Shown: positions 36,582 through 46,538, numbered from the stretch's first letter. The stretch: DNA of 64,000 nucleotides from Pseudomonas fulva (GCF_023517795.1 NZ_CP082928.1:3782001-3846000); one strand, 5' to 3'. The notes: generated from the letters alone by a model not told the origin. Translations and numbers: made by a program.

Positions 36582-39500
36582 AGCGCACCTCCCGATGGCT
36601 GTGCAGCCCCGGCCTGGTTGTGGCGCCGCGACAGGCGGTCCAGCGCCAGGTAGACCACCGGCGTCGTCAGCATCGTCAGCACCTGGCTGAGCATCAGCCC
36701 GCCGACGATGGCCACGCCCAGCGGCTCACGCAGCTCGGCCCCGGTGCCGAACGCCAGCATCAGGGGCACCGCGCCGAGCAGGGCGGCCAGGGTGGTCATC
36801 AGGATCGGCCGAAAGCGGGTCAGGCAGGCCTGGTGGATCGCCTCCCGTGGCGACAAGCCCTCGACGCGCTGGGCATGCAGGGCGAAATCGATCAGCAGGA
36901 TGCCGTTCTTCTTGACGATGCCGATCAGCAGGATGAGCCCGATCAAGGCCATGATCGAGAAGTCCAGTTGCCAGGCCCACAGCAGCAGGATGGCGCCGAT
37001 GCCCGCCGAGGGCAGCGTCGACAGGATGGTCAGCGGGTGCACGAAGCTCTCGTAGAGCACACCGAGGATGATGTAAACCGCAAGCATCGCGGTGAGGATC
37101 AGCAGCGGCTGGCTGGCCAGCGAGGCCTGGAACGCCTGGGCCGCCCCCTGGAAGGTGCCGGTGACCGACGCCGGCATACCGACCTCCAGCTGCAGCGCCT
37201 CGAGCTGGGCCACCGCATCGCCCAGGGCCACACCCGCGCTGAGGTTGAAGGAGATGTTGGCCGCCGGCAGCATGCCGTTGTGGGCGATGACCTGGGGGCC
37301 GCTCTCCTGCGCCTCGAGGCGAGCGAAGGCGCGCAGCGGGACCATCTCGCCGGTGGTCGGCGAGCGCAGGTGGAAGAACGCCAGGCTCTCGGCGTTACCG
37401 CGCTGCGCCGTGCTCAATTCGAGCACCACCTGGTACTGGTTGGTCTCGGTCTGGTACTCGTTGATCTGCCGCTGGCCGAAGGCGTCATACAGGGCGTTGT
37501 CGACATCGGCGGCCGAGAACCCGTAACGGGCCGCCTCGTCCCGGTCGATGGTCAGGCGGGTGATGTTGGCGTCCAGCTGCAGGTCATGGGAAACGTCCTG
37601 GAACGCCGGCATCTGCCGCAGGCGCTCGGTGAGCGTCCGGGTCCATTGTGCCAACTCGGCACTGCTCTGCGCGCGCAGCACGTACTGGTACTGGGCACGT
37701 GGCACCCCAGCGCCGATGTTGATGTCCTGAGCGGCCCGCAGGAACACCTGAATCCCGGGCACCTGGGCCAGTTGCGGGCGCAGGCGGTCGATGACCTGGC
37801 TGACGTTCTCATCACGCTGCCCAGGGTCATTCAACACCAGCCAGATGCGCCCATTGCCGATGGAATCGCTGGAGGCGCCTCCGACGCCGTGGTTGTAGCT
37901 GATGACTGCCGGATCCTGGCTGAAGATCGCCTCAAGCTGCTTGTGCTTGGCGACCATCTCGTCATAGGCGATATCCGGCGCGGCCTGGGTGAAGCCAATG
38001 ATGAAGGCGGTGTCCTGCAGCGGGAAGAACCCCTTGGGAATCATCACGAAGCTGGTCACGCTCAGGACCACGCTGAGCATGAAGATACCGAGCATGCTGC
38101 GTTGATGGTCGAGCGCCCACCGAAGTGCGCGGTCGTAGCCCCTGACCAGTCTGCTGGTGAAGCCCGGGGTGCTGCCCTCGCGGTGTTTGGGAGCCTGCAT
38201 GAACAGCGCCGCCAGCGTCGGCACCAACGTCAGGCAGACCACCACGGAGATCAGGATGGCCGCGGTCGCCGTCAGCGCAAACTCACGGAACAGGCGGCCG
38301 ATCACGCCGCCCATGAACAGCAGCGGAATGAACGCCGCCACCAGCGAAACGCTGATCGAGACCACGGTGAAACCGATCTCGCGCACGCCTTTCAGCGCCG
38401 CGCCATAGCGGCTTTCGCCTGCCTCCAGGTGGCGGTGGATGTTCTCGACCACGACGATGGCATCGTCGACGATGAAACCCACGGCAATCACGATGGCGAC
38501 CAGCGTCAGGTTGTTCAGGCTGAAGCCCGCCAGGTACATCACCGCACAGGTCGCTATCAGGGAAACCCCCAGTACGGTTGACACGATCAGGGTTGCCGAC
38601 CACTGGCGCAGGAACAGCGCCATCACCCCGACGACCAGCACGATGGCGATCACCAGGGTCAGCATGACTTCATGCAGCGAGGAGCGAATGGTGCGGGTAC
38701 GGTCATTGAGCACCTCGACCTCCATGGCCGCCGGCAGCGCCGCGCGCAGGCCTGGCAGGGCGGCCTGGATACGCTCGGCGGTGGCCACGATATTGGCTCC
38801 CGGTTGGCGCCGGATCACCAGGGCGACACCGGGGCGGCCATTGGGCCAGTACTGGGTGTAGTCGTTTTCCGCGCCCAGCTGGACGGTGGCGAGGTCCTTG
38901 ATCCGCACCGCCGAGCCATGGCGATAGGTGACGATGATGTCGGCGTACTCGTGCGCCTCGAACAGCTGGTCGTTGACCGCCAGGGTGGAGATACGGTTGT
39001 CGCCGAACAGCGCACCCTTGGGCAGGTTGACGCTGGAGCGCTGTACGGCCTCGCGGATATCGGCCAGTGTCACCCCGGCGCCGGCCAGCACCTCCGGGCG
39101 CGCCTGGATGCGTATGGCAGGCCGTTGCTGGCCGACGACTTCGATCAGGCCGACGCCCTGGACCTGACTCAGCTGCCGCGCCAGGACGGTTTCGGCCTGG
39201 TCGCTGAGTTCGGTCATCGACAGGCTGTCGGAGTTGGCGCTGAGGATCAGGATCGGACTGTCCGCCGGGTTGACCTTGCGCCAGGTCGGCAGGCTTGGCA
39301 TGTCTTCGGGCAGCCGCGCCGCGGCGGTGTTGATCGCGGCCTGGACTTCCTGGGCCGCGCTGTCGATGTCTTTTTCCAGGCTGAACTGCAGGTTCAGGGT
39401 AAGCTGGCCGAGGGAGCTGGACGAGGTCATCTCGGTGATCCCGGAAATGGTGCTGAGCTGCACCTCCAGCGGTGTCGCCACCGACGAGGCCATGGTCTCG

Positions 39501-39676
39501 GCGCTGGCGCCCGGCAGGCTGGCGGTAATCTGGATGGTCGGGAAATCCGCCTCGGGCAGGGGCGCGATCGAGAGCCGTGGAAAGGCCAGAATACCCAGCA
39601 GTACCAGGGCGATGGTCAGCAGAATGGTGCCAACCGGATGATCCATGAACCAGGCATACAGGCTGCGACCGGTCAT
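36578..39676 (-). CDS. RND efflux pump inner-membrane transporter (HAE1/MdtC-like)
   Basis: A 1032-residue proton-driven exporter with the 12-segment RND topology and two large periplasmic loops. The proton-relay aspartates lie in GFIVDDAIVVVENI in the fourth segment. The N-terminus (FMDHPVGTILLTIALVLLGILAFPRL) resembles the MdtB/MdtC-MuxB branch of multidrug pumps more than the heavy-metal CusA branch (no CusA-type methionine relay is obvious). Only one pump gene is present, unlike mdtBC or muxBC. Its ATG shares a base with the adaptor stop (TGATG). Confidence 0.9.
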   Translation of the reverse strand: MTGRSLYAWFMDHPVGTILLTIALVLLGILAFPRLSIAPLPEADFPTIQITASLPGASAETMASSVATPLEVQLSTISGITEMTSSSSLGQLTLNLQFSLEKDIDSAAQEVQAAINTAAARLPEDMPSLPTWRKVNPADSPILILSANSDSLSMTELSDQAETVLARQLSQVQGVGLIEVVGQQRPAIRIQARPEVLAGAGVTLADIREAVQRSSVNLPKGALFGDNRISTLAVNDQLFEAHEYADIIVTYRHGSAVRIKDLATVQLGAENDYTQYWPNGRPGVALVIRRQPGANIVATAERIQAALPGLRAALPAAMEVEVLNDRTRTIRSSLHEVMLTLVIAIVLVVGVMALFLRQWSATLIVSTVLGVSLIATCAVMYLAGFSLNNLTLVAIVIAVGFIVDDAIVVVENIHRHLEAGESRYGAALKGVREIGFTVVSISVSLVAAFIPLLFMGGVIGRLFREFALTATAAILISVVVCLTLVPTLAALFMQAPKHREGSTPGFTSRLVRGYDRALRWALDHQRSMLGIFMLSVVLSVTSFVMIPKGFFPLQDTAFIIGFTQAAPDIAYDEMVAKHKQLEAIFSQDPAVISYNHGVGGASSDSIGNGRIWLVLNDPGQRDENVSQVIDRLRPQLAQVPGIQVFLRAAQDINIGAGVPRAQYQYVLRAQSSAELAQWTRTLTERLRQMPAFQDVSHDLQLDANITRLTIDRDEAARYGFSAADVDNALYDAFGQRQINEYQTETNQYQVVLELSTAQRGNAESLAFFHLRSPTTGEMVPLRAFARLEAQESGPQVIAHNGMLPAANISFNLSAGVALGDAVAQLEALQLEVGMPASVTGTFQGAAQAFQASLASQPLLILTAMLAVYIILGVLYESFVHPLTILSTLPSAGIGAILLLWAWQLDFSIMALIGLILLIGIVKKNGILLIDFALHAQRVEGLSPREAIHQACLTRFRPILMTTLAALLGAVPLMLAFGTGAELREPLGVAIVGGLMLSQVLTMLTTPVVYLALDRLSRRHNQAGAAQPSGGAL

Positions 39677-40845
39677 CAGAACACCCTCCGCTCGGTCACT
39701 GCAGCCGCCTGGGCCTCGTCGAGAATGCGCACGGCAATTCCCGGACGCAGCCTGGAGTGCCCATCGACCACCACGGTATCGCCCGCGCTCAGGCCGCTGA
39801 CCACGGCGAACTGCTCATCGCTGTGGCGCACCTGGACCGGTTGCGGCGCGACGCTGCCGTCCACCACCCGCCAGACCAGCACCTGATCGCTCCCTAGGCG
39901 CAGTGCCCGCTGCGGCACCACCAGGGCATCCGGCAAGGTCCGTACCTGCAGGTTCACCGTGACCGACTGATCCGGCCACAGGCGGCCATCGGGGTTGGCG
40001 AAGTCGGCCTTGACCCGGATCGTCCCGCTCTGGCTCAGGACCCGGTTGTCGAGCAATGCCAAACGCCCCTCGCCGAGCAGCTCACCGCCGTGCCCCGCGT
40101 ACGCCTGCAGCGGCGCCGGATCGTTCTCGCGCGCGAGCAGCGCCTGCAATTGCGGCAACATCCCCTGGGGCAGCGCCACCTCGACGCTGATGGGGTCCAG
40201 CTGCACCACGGAGAACAGCCCCAGCGCGTCGCCGACCCTTACAAAGGCGCCTTCATGCACGTTGTGAATCCCCACCCGACCATCGTTCGGCGCATGGATG
40301 CGGGTATGGGAAAGCTGCACCTGGCGCGCCGCCACGCTGGCTTGCTCGGTGCGTACGGTGGCCCGCAACTGGGCCACCAGGGCACGCTGCTGATCCAGGG
40401 TCTGGGTTGAAATGGCCTGGCTCTTGGCCAGCGACTCATAGCGGCCCAGGTCCAGGCTGGCGGACGCCAATTGGGCCTGGGCCACGGCCAGTTGTGCCTT
40501 GGCCTGATCCAGGGCAGCCACGATGCTGCGATCATCGATGCGTGCGAGCAGATCGCCACGCTTGACGAACTGCCCTTCCTTGGCCGGCAGCTCGACCAGC
40601 AGACCATCGACCTGCGGGCGAATCTCCACGCTGCGCTGGGAACGCACGGTGCCCAGTGCGCTGACCATTACCGGCACCGCGCGCTGCGCCACCGTGCCGA
40701 CCCGTACGGGCACCGCCGCCGGCGCCACTGCGCCAGTCGTGGCCACCGATGATGAAGGCCAGAAGTAGAGACCACCGGCAACTGCCGCGCAGCCCGTGAA
40801 CAGAGCCGAACCAAGCCATTTTCTGAACGCATTGGGCATAGCCAC
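39676..40845 (-). CDS. RND periplasmic adaptor (HlyD/AcrA family)
   Basis: A 389-residue membrane-fusion protein. It has an N-terminal membrane anchor (about 10-28), a biotinyl-lipoyl-like domain (VEIRPQVDGLLVELPAKEGQFVKRGDLLARID), an alpha-hairpin (LDQAKAQLAVAQAQLASASLDL) and beta-barrel domains. The start is probably GTG 40845, five bases after GGGGA; ATG 40839 is an alternative. First gene of the pump operon, preceded by an operator-like repeat also found before the response regulator gene. Confidence 0.88.
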   Translation of the reverse strand: MAMPNAFRKWLGSALFTGCAAVAGGLYFWPSSSVATTGAVAPAAVPVRVGTVAQRAVPVMVSALGTVRSQRSVEIRPQVDGLLVELPAKEGQFVKRGDLLARIDDRSIVAALDQAKAQLAVAQAQLASASLDLGRYESLAKSQAISTQTLDQQRALVAQLRATVRTEQASVAARQVQLSHTRIHAPNDGRVGIHNVHEGAFVRVGDALGLFSVVQLDPISVEVALPQGMLPQLQALLARENDPAPLQAYAGHGGELLGEGRLALLDNRVLSQSGTIRVKADFANPDGRLWPDQSVTVNLQVRTLPDALVVPQRALRLGSDQVLVWRVVDGSVAPQPVQVRHSDEQFAVVSGLSAGDTVVVDGHSRLRPGIAVRILDEAQAAAVTERRVF

Positions 40846-40904
40846 GACATTCCCCTCCCCCTAGATGATGGTCGCACTCTAGGGCGCAGAGACTGACGTC
40901 AAGG

Positions 40905-40932
40905 TGACCGCTTACTGACAGGAAAATGTCAG
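40905..40932. promoter_or_regulatory. CopR-box-like operator before the pump operon
   Basis: TGACCGCT (40905-40912), two bases, then CTGACA-GGAAAA-TGTCAG (40915-40932). The same TGACCGCT-N2-CTGACA-N-TGTCAG layout occurs before the response regulator gene. The inverted TGACA/TGTCA core resembles CopR/CusR boxes. It lies 60 bases upstream of the adaptor gene. Confidence 0.6.
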
Positions 40933-40972
40933 GCGCTCGCAAAGGCCTGGCCGCCGAAACGGCGCGCGACAA

Positions 40973-42346
40973 TCAGCGAAGCGTGTCGCTGGTCAGGGAG
41001 AAGCCGAAGGTATTGAGCCCCTGTTCGCTGCGGGCAAACACACGACCGCCATGCATGGACGCCACTGCCCGCACGATGGACAGGCCCAGGCCATGGTGCG
41101 CGTCGCTGCGCGCCCTGGCGGCGTCGGCACGATAGAAGCGCTCGAACAGGTGCTCCAGATGCGCGCTGTCGATAGGCTCACCGGCGTTGGACACGCTCAC
41201 CTCGGCCTGCAGGCCGTCGCGCACCAGGCTGACCGTGATGGTGCTCGCCGGCGCCGCATAGCGCGCGGCATTGTGCAGCAGGTTGGCCAGGGAGCGATGA
41301 AACAGGCGCCGGTCGATGCGCACCCGCATGTCGCCCTGGATGACCACGTTCAGCTGCTTGTCGAGCAGGGCGGGCTCCAGGTATTCCACGGTCTTGGACG
41401 CCTCCTCGTACAACGAAACATCGCTCAGCTCGGTGGCTCGCTGCCCGCTTTCCGCCCCGGCCAGGAACAGCATGTCGTTGACGATGTTGCCCATGCGCTC
41501 GAGCTCTTCCAGGTTGGACTGCAGCAGGTCCTGAAGCTCGTTGGCGTCACGCTCGTGGACCAGTGCCACCTGGGTCTGGCCGATCAGGTTGGTCAGCGGG
41601 GTACGCAGCTCATGGGCGACGTTGGCGTTGAAGCCTTCGAGCTGACACCAGGCCGCTTCCTGGCGCGCCAGCGCGCCGTTGAACGACACCGCCAGTTCCT
41701 GCAACTCGGCCGGTAGCGCTTCGGTTTCCAGGCGCTGCTTCGAGTCGCCGGGCGGCAGGCTGTTGGCCTGGTTGCTCAGGCGCCGCACCGGCTCCAGGCC
41801 AAAGCGCGACACCCAGTAACCGAGCAGCACCGCCAGGGCGATGCCCAGTGCCGAGGTGAGGATCAGGGTCTTGGTGAAATTGCCCAGAGTGGCCATAAAC
41901 GGCGTCGAATCCAGACCGACGATGAAGCGCAGCTGCGGGCGGTTCCCCTGCGCGGGTATGGTCTTGCTCAGCAGCATCATCGGGCAGTGCTGGCCGGCTA
42001 TCTCCATGATCGCGAAGCCGTCGGCATGCCGGGAGCGATCCACGCCATCCGGCATCGCGCCGCCATAGCGGTAAACCGGGTCTTCGCTCAGTACCCAGTA
42101 GCGCACCCGCTGGTCCGCGGGCGTCAGGCTGTCCAACTTGTCGCGCATCACCGCCCACATCGCCGGCGATCCATACTTCGAGAGCACCGGGTCGAGCACC
42201 GAATGGCGCAGGGCCAGCTCGTTGTGCATCTGGGTTTCCAGCGACTGCTTCAACGAGCAGCGCAACAGCACGGCGCTGGTCGAGGTGATCACGATGGCTG
42301 CCAACGCGAACATCAGGGCCAGCCGCCTGGCGATTGATCCCTTCAT
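40973..42346 (-). CDS. Heavy-metal-type sensor histidine kinase (CusS/CopS-like)
   Basis: A 457-residue membrane kinase. It has TM1 (about 9-28), a periplasmic sensor of about 130 residues, TM2 (about 159-179), HAMP, HisKA with His245 in NVAHELRTPLTNL, and HATPase motifs (LLHNAARYA, HHGLGLSIV). It belongs to the CusS/IrlS group, but the periplasmic part has only an isolated HCPMM segment as a possible metal site, so the signal may not be copper. Coupled to the response regulator by an ATGA overlap. Confidence 0.88.
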   Translation of the reverse strand: MKGSIARRLALMFALAAIVITSTSAVLLRCSLKQSLETQMHNELALRHSVLDPVLSKYGSPAMWAVMRDKLDSLTPADQRVRYWVLSEDPVYRYGGAMPDGVDRSRHADGFAIMEIAGQHCPMMLLSKTIPAQGNRPQLRFIVGLDSTPFMATLGNFTKTLILTSALGIALAVLLGYWVSRFGLEPVRRLSNQANSLPPGDSKQRLETEALPAELQELAVSFNGALARQEAAWCQLEGFNANVAHELRTPLTNLIGQTQVALVHERDANELQDLLQSNLEELERMGNIVNDMLFLAGAESGQRATELSDVSLYEEASKTVEYLEPALLDKQLNVVIQGDMRVRIDRRLFHRSLANLLHNAARYAAPASTITVSLVRDGLQAEVSVSNAGEPIDSAHLEHLFERFYRADAARARSDAHHGLGLSIVRAVASMHGGRVFARSEQGLNTFGFSLTSDTLR

Positions 42347-43050
42347 ACCGGGCTGTCGCCTGGCCGGCCACTTTCTTCACGGCTTTCCAGCACGTAGCCC
42401 ATGCCGCGCACGGTGTGCAGCAGCTTGCGTGCATAGGGGGCGTCTACCTTGGCACGGACACGCTTGATCGCCACCTCGACCACGTTGGCGTCGCTGTCGA
42501 AATTCATGTCCCAGACCTGTTCGGCGATCATCAACTTGGAGAGGATTTCGCCCTGGTGCCGCGCCAGCAGGCTGAGCAGGGAGAACTCCTTGGCCGTGAG
42601 ATCCAGGCGCAACCCGGCTCGGGTGACCTTGCGCGCCTGCAGGTCCATCTCCAGGTCGTCGATGCACAGGTGCGTGAGGTCGGCGCTATCGCTGGCGCGG
42701 CGACGGATCAGCGCCTGAATCCGCGCGACCAGTTCGACGAACGAGAAGGGTTTGCCCAGGTAGTCGTCGGCACCTTCGCGCAATCCGCGCACGCGATCGT
42801 CCACCGTGCCCCGGGCCGACAACATGATGACCGGGGTCTTCTTCTGCAGACGCAGCCCCTGCAACACACCGTAGCCGTCCTTGCCTGGCAGCATCACATC
42901 GAGGACCACCACGTCGTAATCCAGTTCGAGCGCGCAATGCAGGCCGTCGATGCCGTTACTGGCGACATCGACGATATACCCCAGCTCGGTCAGACCCCGA
43001 TGCACATAGGAAGAGGTCTTTTCTTCATCCTCGACGATGAGCAAACGCAT
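42343..43050 (-). CDS. OmpR-family response regulator (CopR/CusR-like)
   Basis: A 235-residue regulator with receiver domain (MRLLIVEDEEKT, phospho-acceptor Asp51 in LDVMLPGKDG, Lys in GKPFSF) and a winged-helix domain whose DNA-binding part reads MNFDSDANVVEVAIKRVRAKVD, the CopR/CusR signature. GAGGAGGT before ATG 43050 fixes the start. First gene of the regulator-kinase operon, with the pump genes directly downstream on the same strand after a 126-base gap. Confidence 0.9.
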   Translation of the reverse strand: MRLLIVEDEEKTSSYVHRGLTELGYIVDVASNGIDGLHCALELDYDVVVLDVMLPGKDGYGVLQGLRLQKKTPVIMLSARGTVDDRVRGLREGADDYLGKPFSFVELVARIQALIRRRASDSADLTHLCIDDLEMDLQARKVTRAGLRLDLTAKEFSLLSLLARHQGEILSKLMIAEQVWDMNFDSDANVVEVAIKRVRAKVDAPYARKLLHTVRGMGYVLESREESGRPGDSPV

Positions 43051-43141
43051 ACGGCACCTCCTCTCATTGGGCGCAGGCCGGCATGGAGCGCCTACCGCCC
43101 AGATCACTCCCCAGCATACCGGGCACCGGTTGTCTGCAAGC

Positions 43142-43167
43142 TGACCGCTCCCTGACATTTCTGTCAG
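43142..43167. promoter_or_regulatory. CopR-box-like operator before the regulator operon
   Basis: TGACCGCT (43142-43149), two bases, then CTGACA-TTTC-TGTCAG (43152-43167), 92 bases upstream of the response regulator. It matches the element before the pump operon except for a spacer of four instead of six bases. It suggests autoregulation together with pump control. Confidence 0.65.
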
Positions 43168-43238
43168 AAAAGCCCGACTCTCCGTTTGCACCGCGATACC
43201 GCGGAGCAGCAGGCCGGACGCTCTGTCACGGTCAGGCT

Positions 43239-45359
43239 TCAGCCGGCTGGCGTGCCCGCAGCAGGCTGGGCCTCGGGCTGGCTTCCCGGCAGGAAGCGCG
43301 CCACGTCGATGGCGTCGATCTGATCCGGGTGCAGGTGGCGCTCGGCGTAGCGCACCGGCATTTCGCTGCGCAGGAACAGGGCGAACAGGTCGCCATCGAT
43401 ATGCCCGTTGTCGCGCAGCCTGGCGAGGATCTCGATGGATTCGGAGAGGGTCTTGGCCTGCTTGTACGGGCGGTCGGAGGCCGTCAGGGCTTCGAAGATA
43501 TCGGCGATGGCCATGATGCGCGCCGGGATGGACAGCTGGCTCTCGTCCAGCTTGCGCGGGTAGCCGGTGCCGAGCAGGGTTTCGTGGTGGGTGCCGGCGT
43601 ACTCGGGCACGCGCTTGAGGTTCGACGGCAGCGGCAGGTTTTCCAGCATGACGATGGTCTGGATGATGTGCTCGTTGATCTTGAAGCGCTCCTCGGCGGT
43701 CAGCGTGCCCTTGCTGATGCTCAGGTTGTAGAGCTCGCCATGGTTGTAAAGGTGCTCCGGCACGCTGATCTGGAAACCGTACCTGGGGTCGAAATCCTTG
43801 GTTTCCGGGCGCGGGAAGATGTGCTGCGGCTTGTCGGCCAGCAGCCGCTCGCGCGCCGGCAGTGGCTCGACGGGCAGCTCGGCCACACGCAGCAGCTCGG
43901 CCTGGGAGAGCCCCAGGCGGTCATCGAAATGCCGCAGCCAGGTGCGTTCTGCCGCTTTGTGCAGGGTGCCAACGTGCTCGGGGTTCATCAGTTCGCTGCC
44001 GATGTTGCAGCCGGCGATAAAGGCAAATTCCGCCTGCAGCGCCTGGGCGGAGGCCTGGTACTGCGCGTCGGCCTGTGCACGCTCCTGCCCATCGAGCAGT
44101 TGCTGCAGGCGTTCGAGCTGGGCGTCGCGCAGCAGCACCTCGAAGCGCATGCGCACCTCGTGGATGCGGTTGTAGATGGTTTCCAGCTTGGTGGCCTTGT
44201 CGACCACGTGCTCGGGTGTGGTGATCTTGCCGCAGTCGTGCAGCCAGGCGCCGATACGGAATTCGCGCCACTCGTCTGCGGTGGTGAAGCGAAAGCTCGC
44301 CAGTGGTCCTTCGTCCATCTCGCTGGCCGCCTCGGCGAGCATCATCGCCAGCTCCGGCACCCGCTCGCAGTGGGCGCCGGTGTAGGGGCTCTTGGCATCG
44401 ATGGCGCCGGCGAGAATCTCGATCATGCCGTCGATCAGCGCCCGCTGCGAATCGATCAGGTTGTGGTTTTCCAGGGCCACGGCGGCCTGGGAGGCGAGGG
44501 CGCCGATAAAGGCCACCACCGGCGGCGAGAAGGCGATGACCTGGCCGGTTTCCACGTCCAGGGCATTCATGAACTGCAGCACGCCGATCACTTCACCACC
44601 GCGTGGTGCCAGGGGCACGGTGAGCATGGAGACGGTATGAAAGCCCGATTCGGCGTCGAAGCGGCGGGTGCCGCTGAGGTCGAAGCGGCTTTCGCCGTAC
44701 ACGTCGTCGATCACCACGGTTTCGTTGTGCAGCGCCGCGTAGGTGGACACGTGTCGTTCGTTGGGCAGGCCGGTGTGCGGGTCGTGCAGGGGAATCTCGA
44801 CCGTCGGCAGCTCGTCGTCCATGGAGCGCAGGGCGAAGCGCAGCGTGCCGTGCTCGGTCTTCAGGTACATGGTCGCCGCCTGGGCATTACAGGTGCGCTT
44901 GCCCTGCATCAGGATATGGCGCAGCAGGGCGTCACGGTCGCGCTCGGAGGACAGCAGCAGACCGTTTTCCACCAGGCTGGCGAGCTTGAGCTGGGAGGCC
45001 TGCAGCGCCTGGGTCTGGCTTTGCAGGGCCTCTTTCATTTCGATGTGGTTGCGGTTGAGGGTCTCGATCTCGGCGAACAGCGAGGCCGGCGGCAGTTCGC
45101 CGGAAAAATCCATCTGGCGGATCTTCTGCGTGTCCTGCACCAGCAGGTCGATGGTGCGATCGATGCTCTGCATACCGCCCAGCACCAGCGGCATGGTGCA
45201 CAGCAGGATGCCGACGGACAGGCCCAGCACCAGCAGGGGCGGCGCCCCCAGGGTCAGGGCGAGCAGCGGCGCCAGCTGCAGCAGCAGGAACAGGGTGACC
45301 ACCAGGCTCCTGCTCCTGAAGCGTAGTCTGAATCGCTGCTTGATTTGCCCTGATGACAT
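43239..45359 (-). CDS. HD-GYP domain protein with GAF domain (c-di-GMP phosphodiesterase type)
   Basis: A 706-residue protein. Two N-terminal membrane segments (about 17-62) are followed by a short HAMP-like stretch, a GAF domain (about 125-290) and an HD-GYP-type domain. HDCGK is the metal-binding HD pair and HHETLLGTGYP the GYP motif; the two are separated by an insertion of about 170-200 residues with several hydrophobic and coiled segments, more than in the standard domain. Enzymatic activity toward c-di-GMP is plausible but the insertion makes it uncertain. Divergent from the FecR-domain gene. Confidence 0.85.
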   Translation of the reverse strand: MSSGQIKQRFRLRFRSRSLVVTLFLLLQLAPLLALTLGAPPLLVLGLSVGILLCTMPLVLGGMQSIDRTIDLLVQDTQKIRQMDFSGELPPASLFAEIETLNRNHIEMKEALQSQTQALQASQLKLASLVENGLLLSSERDRDALLRHILMQGKRTCNAQAATMYLKTEHGTLRFALRSMDDELPTVEIPLHDPHTGLPNERHVSTYAALHNETVVIDDVYGESRFDLSGTRRFDAESGFHTVSMLTVPLAPRGGEVIGVLQFMNALDVETGQVIAFSPPVVAFIGALASQAAVALENHNLIDSQRALIDGMIEILAGAIDAKSPYTGAHCERVPELAMMLAEAASEMDEGPLASFRFTTADEWREFRIGAWLHDCGKITTPEHVVDKATKLETIYNRIHEVRMRFEVLLRDAQLERLQQLLDGQERAQADAQYQASAQALQAEFAFIAGCNIGSELMNPEHVGTLHKAAERTWLRHFDDRLGLSQAELLRVAELPVEPLPARERLLADKPQHIFPRPETKDFDPRYGFQISVPEHLYNHGELYNLSISKGTLTAEERFKINEHIIQTIVMLENLPLPSNLKRVPEYAGTHHETLLGTGYPRKLDESQLSIPARIMAIADIFEALTASDRPYKQAKTLSESIEILARLRDNGHIDGDLFALFLRSEMPVRYAERHLHPDQIDAIDVARFLPGSQPEAQPAAGTPAG

Positions 45360-45482
45360 ACTGCAACCTGCGCTACGGTCCCATCGCGTATTTCACGTAC
45401 CATCCGACCAGGCAACGGTGCTGCGGCTGGATGTGCAACGCTCAGTTCGACTCAGGGAATGAGATTAAAAAAGGAGAGTACT

Positions 45483-45929
45483 GTGTTTGCACCTTTCAGG
45501 ATATGGCCACTTGCTGGCGTATTGCTAGCAACTTCGGTTTTTGCCGCCGAACCCCGTTCGTCGATCGGTTACGTGATGAAGGTCCAGGGTGAGGCTAGCG
45601 TCACCCGGGACGGCGCGACCGTGCCGGCGACGATCGGCACGCCGCTGTATGTCGGCAGCACGGTGAAGACCGGCCCGGCGGGCTCCATGGGCGTGACCCT
45701 GGAGGACAACACGGTGATGTCCTTCGGCCCCAACAGCGAGCTGACCCTGGACGAATTCATCTTCGACCCCGCCCAGGACGACCTGAAGCTGAGCGCCAAG
45801 ATCAGCCACGGCACGCTCGACTACATTTCCGGCACCATCGCCAAGCTCAAGCCCCAGGCCGTCGAGATCAACACCCCGACCGGCACCATCGGCGTGCGCG
45901 GCACGCACTTTCTCGTCAAGGTCGATTGA
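45483..45929 (+). CDS. FecR-domain secreted protein
   Basis: A 148-residue protein with a signal peptide (MFAPFRIWPLAGVLLATSVF, cleavage near AA-EP) and one FecR domain: VGSTVKTGPAGSMGVTLED, SFGPNSELTLDEF and TPTGTIGVRGTHFLV. GTG 45483 is preceded by AAGGAGAG; an in-frame ATG at 45459 contains that site and is unlikely. It is not associated with a sigma factor or siderophore receptor, so it is of the periplasmic, non-regulatory FecR class. Directly followed by the OmpA-like gene. Confidence 0.85.
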   Translation: MFAPFRIWPLAGVLLATSVFAAEPRSSIGYVMKVQGEASVTRDGATVPATIGTPLYVGSTVKTGPAGSMGVTLEDNTVMSFGPNSELTLDEFIFDPAQDDLKLSAKISHGTLDYISGTIAKLKPQAVEINTPTGTIGVRGTHFLVKVD

Positions 45930-46538
45930 GTGCCAAACGCTATGTTCTCCAATCGACTGCGTGCGTTCGCCATCCTGCTCTGCGCACTGCTGGCCAGCGG
46001 CTGCGCATCCAAATCCTACGTGGTACTGGTGGAAAGCCCGGACGGCAGCACCGGCGCCATCGAGGTCAAGACCGACAAGGGCATGACCCGGGTCGACCAG
46101 AAAGGCTATGCGGTCAACCTCGACGGCAGCAGCGCCAGGCCCTTCCAGGTCGAGCCGCCCAGGCTCGAGAAGGATTTCTCCGCCGCGCGGGCCGCCCAGC
46201 CGGCGTTGCCGAAAAGCTACCTGCTGTATTTCAGGACCGGTGGCGCCAGGCTCACCGAGAAGTCCCAGGCGGAAATTCCCGAGATCTTGCAGACCGTGCG
46301 TGACCGCGGGCCGTCGGCGGTGTCGGTGATCGGTCATACCGACACCGTTGGCAGCAAGATCGACAACGAGGACCTGGGCCTGCTGCGCGCCCGCGCCATC
46401 GCCCGCCAGTTGCAGGAGAACGGCCTGCAGGCGCTGGAGCTGGTGGTGACGTCCCACGGTGAGGGCAACCTGTTGGTGAAGACCCCGGACAACACCTCGG
46501 AGCCCGCCAACCGCCGGGTGGAAATCACCGTTCGCTAA
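45930..46538 (+). CDS. OmpA-family lipoprotein
   Basis: A 202-residue protein with a lipoprotein signal ending in the lipobox LASGC and a C-terminal OmpA/MotB-like peptidoglycan-binding domain (SVIGHTDTVGSKIDNEDLGL ... RARAIARQL ... NRRVEITV). The GTG start abuts the FecR stop and has AAGG at eight bases; an ATG at 45942 is an alternative. Likely anchors the FecR protein's system to the cell wall. Confidence 0.87.
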   Translation: MPNAMFSNRLRAFAILLCALLASGCASKSYVVLVESPDGSTGAIEVKTDKGMTRVDQKGYAVNLDGSSARPFQVEPPRLEKDFSAARAAQPALPKSYLLYFRTGGARLTEKSQAEIPEILQTVRDRGPSAVSVIGHTDTVGSKIDNEDLGLLRARAIARQLQENGLQALELVVTSHGEGNLLVKTPDNTSEPANRRVEITVR

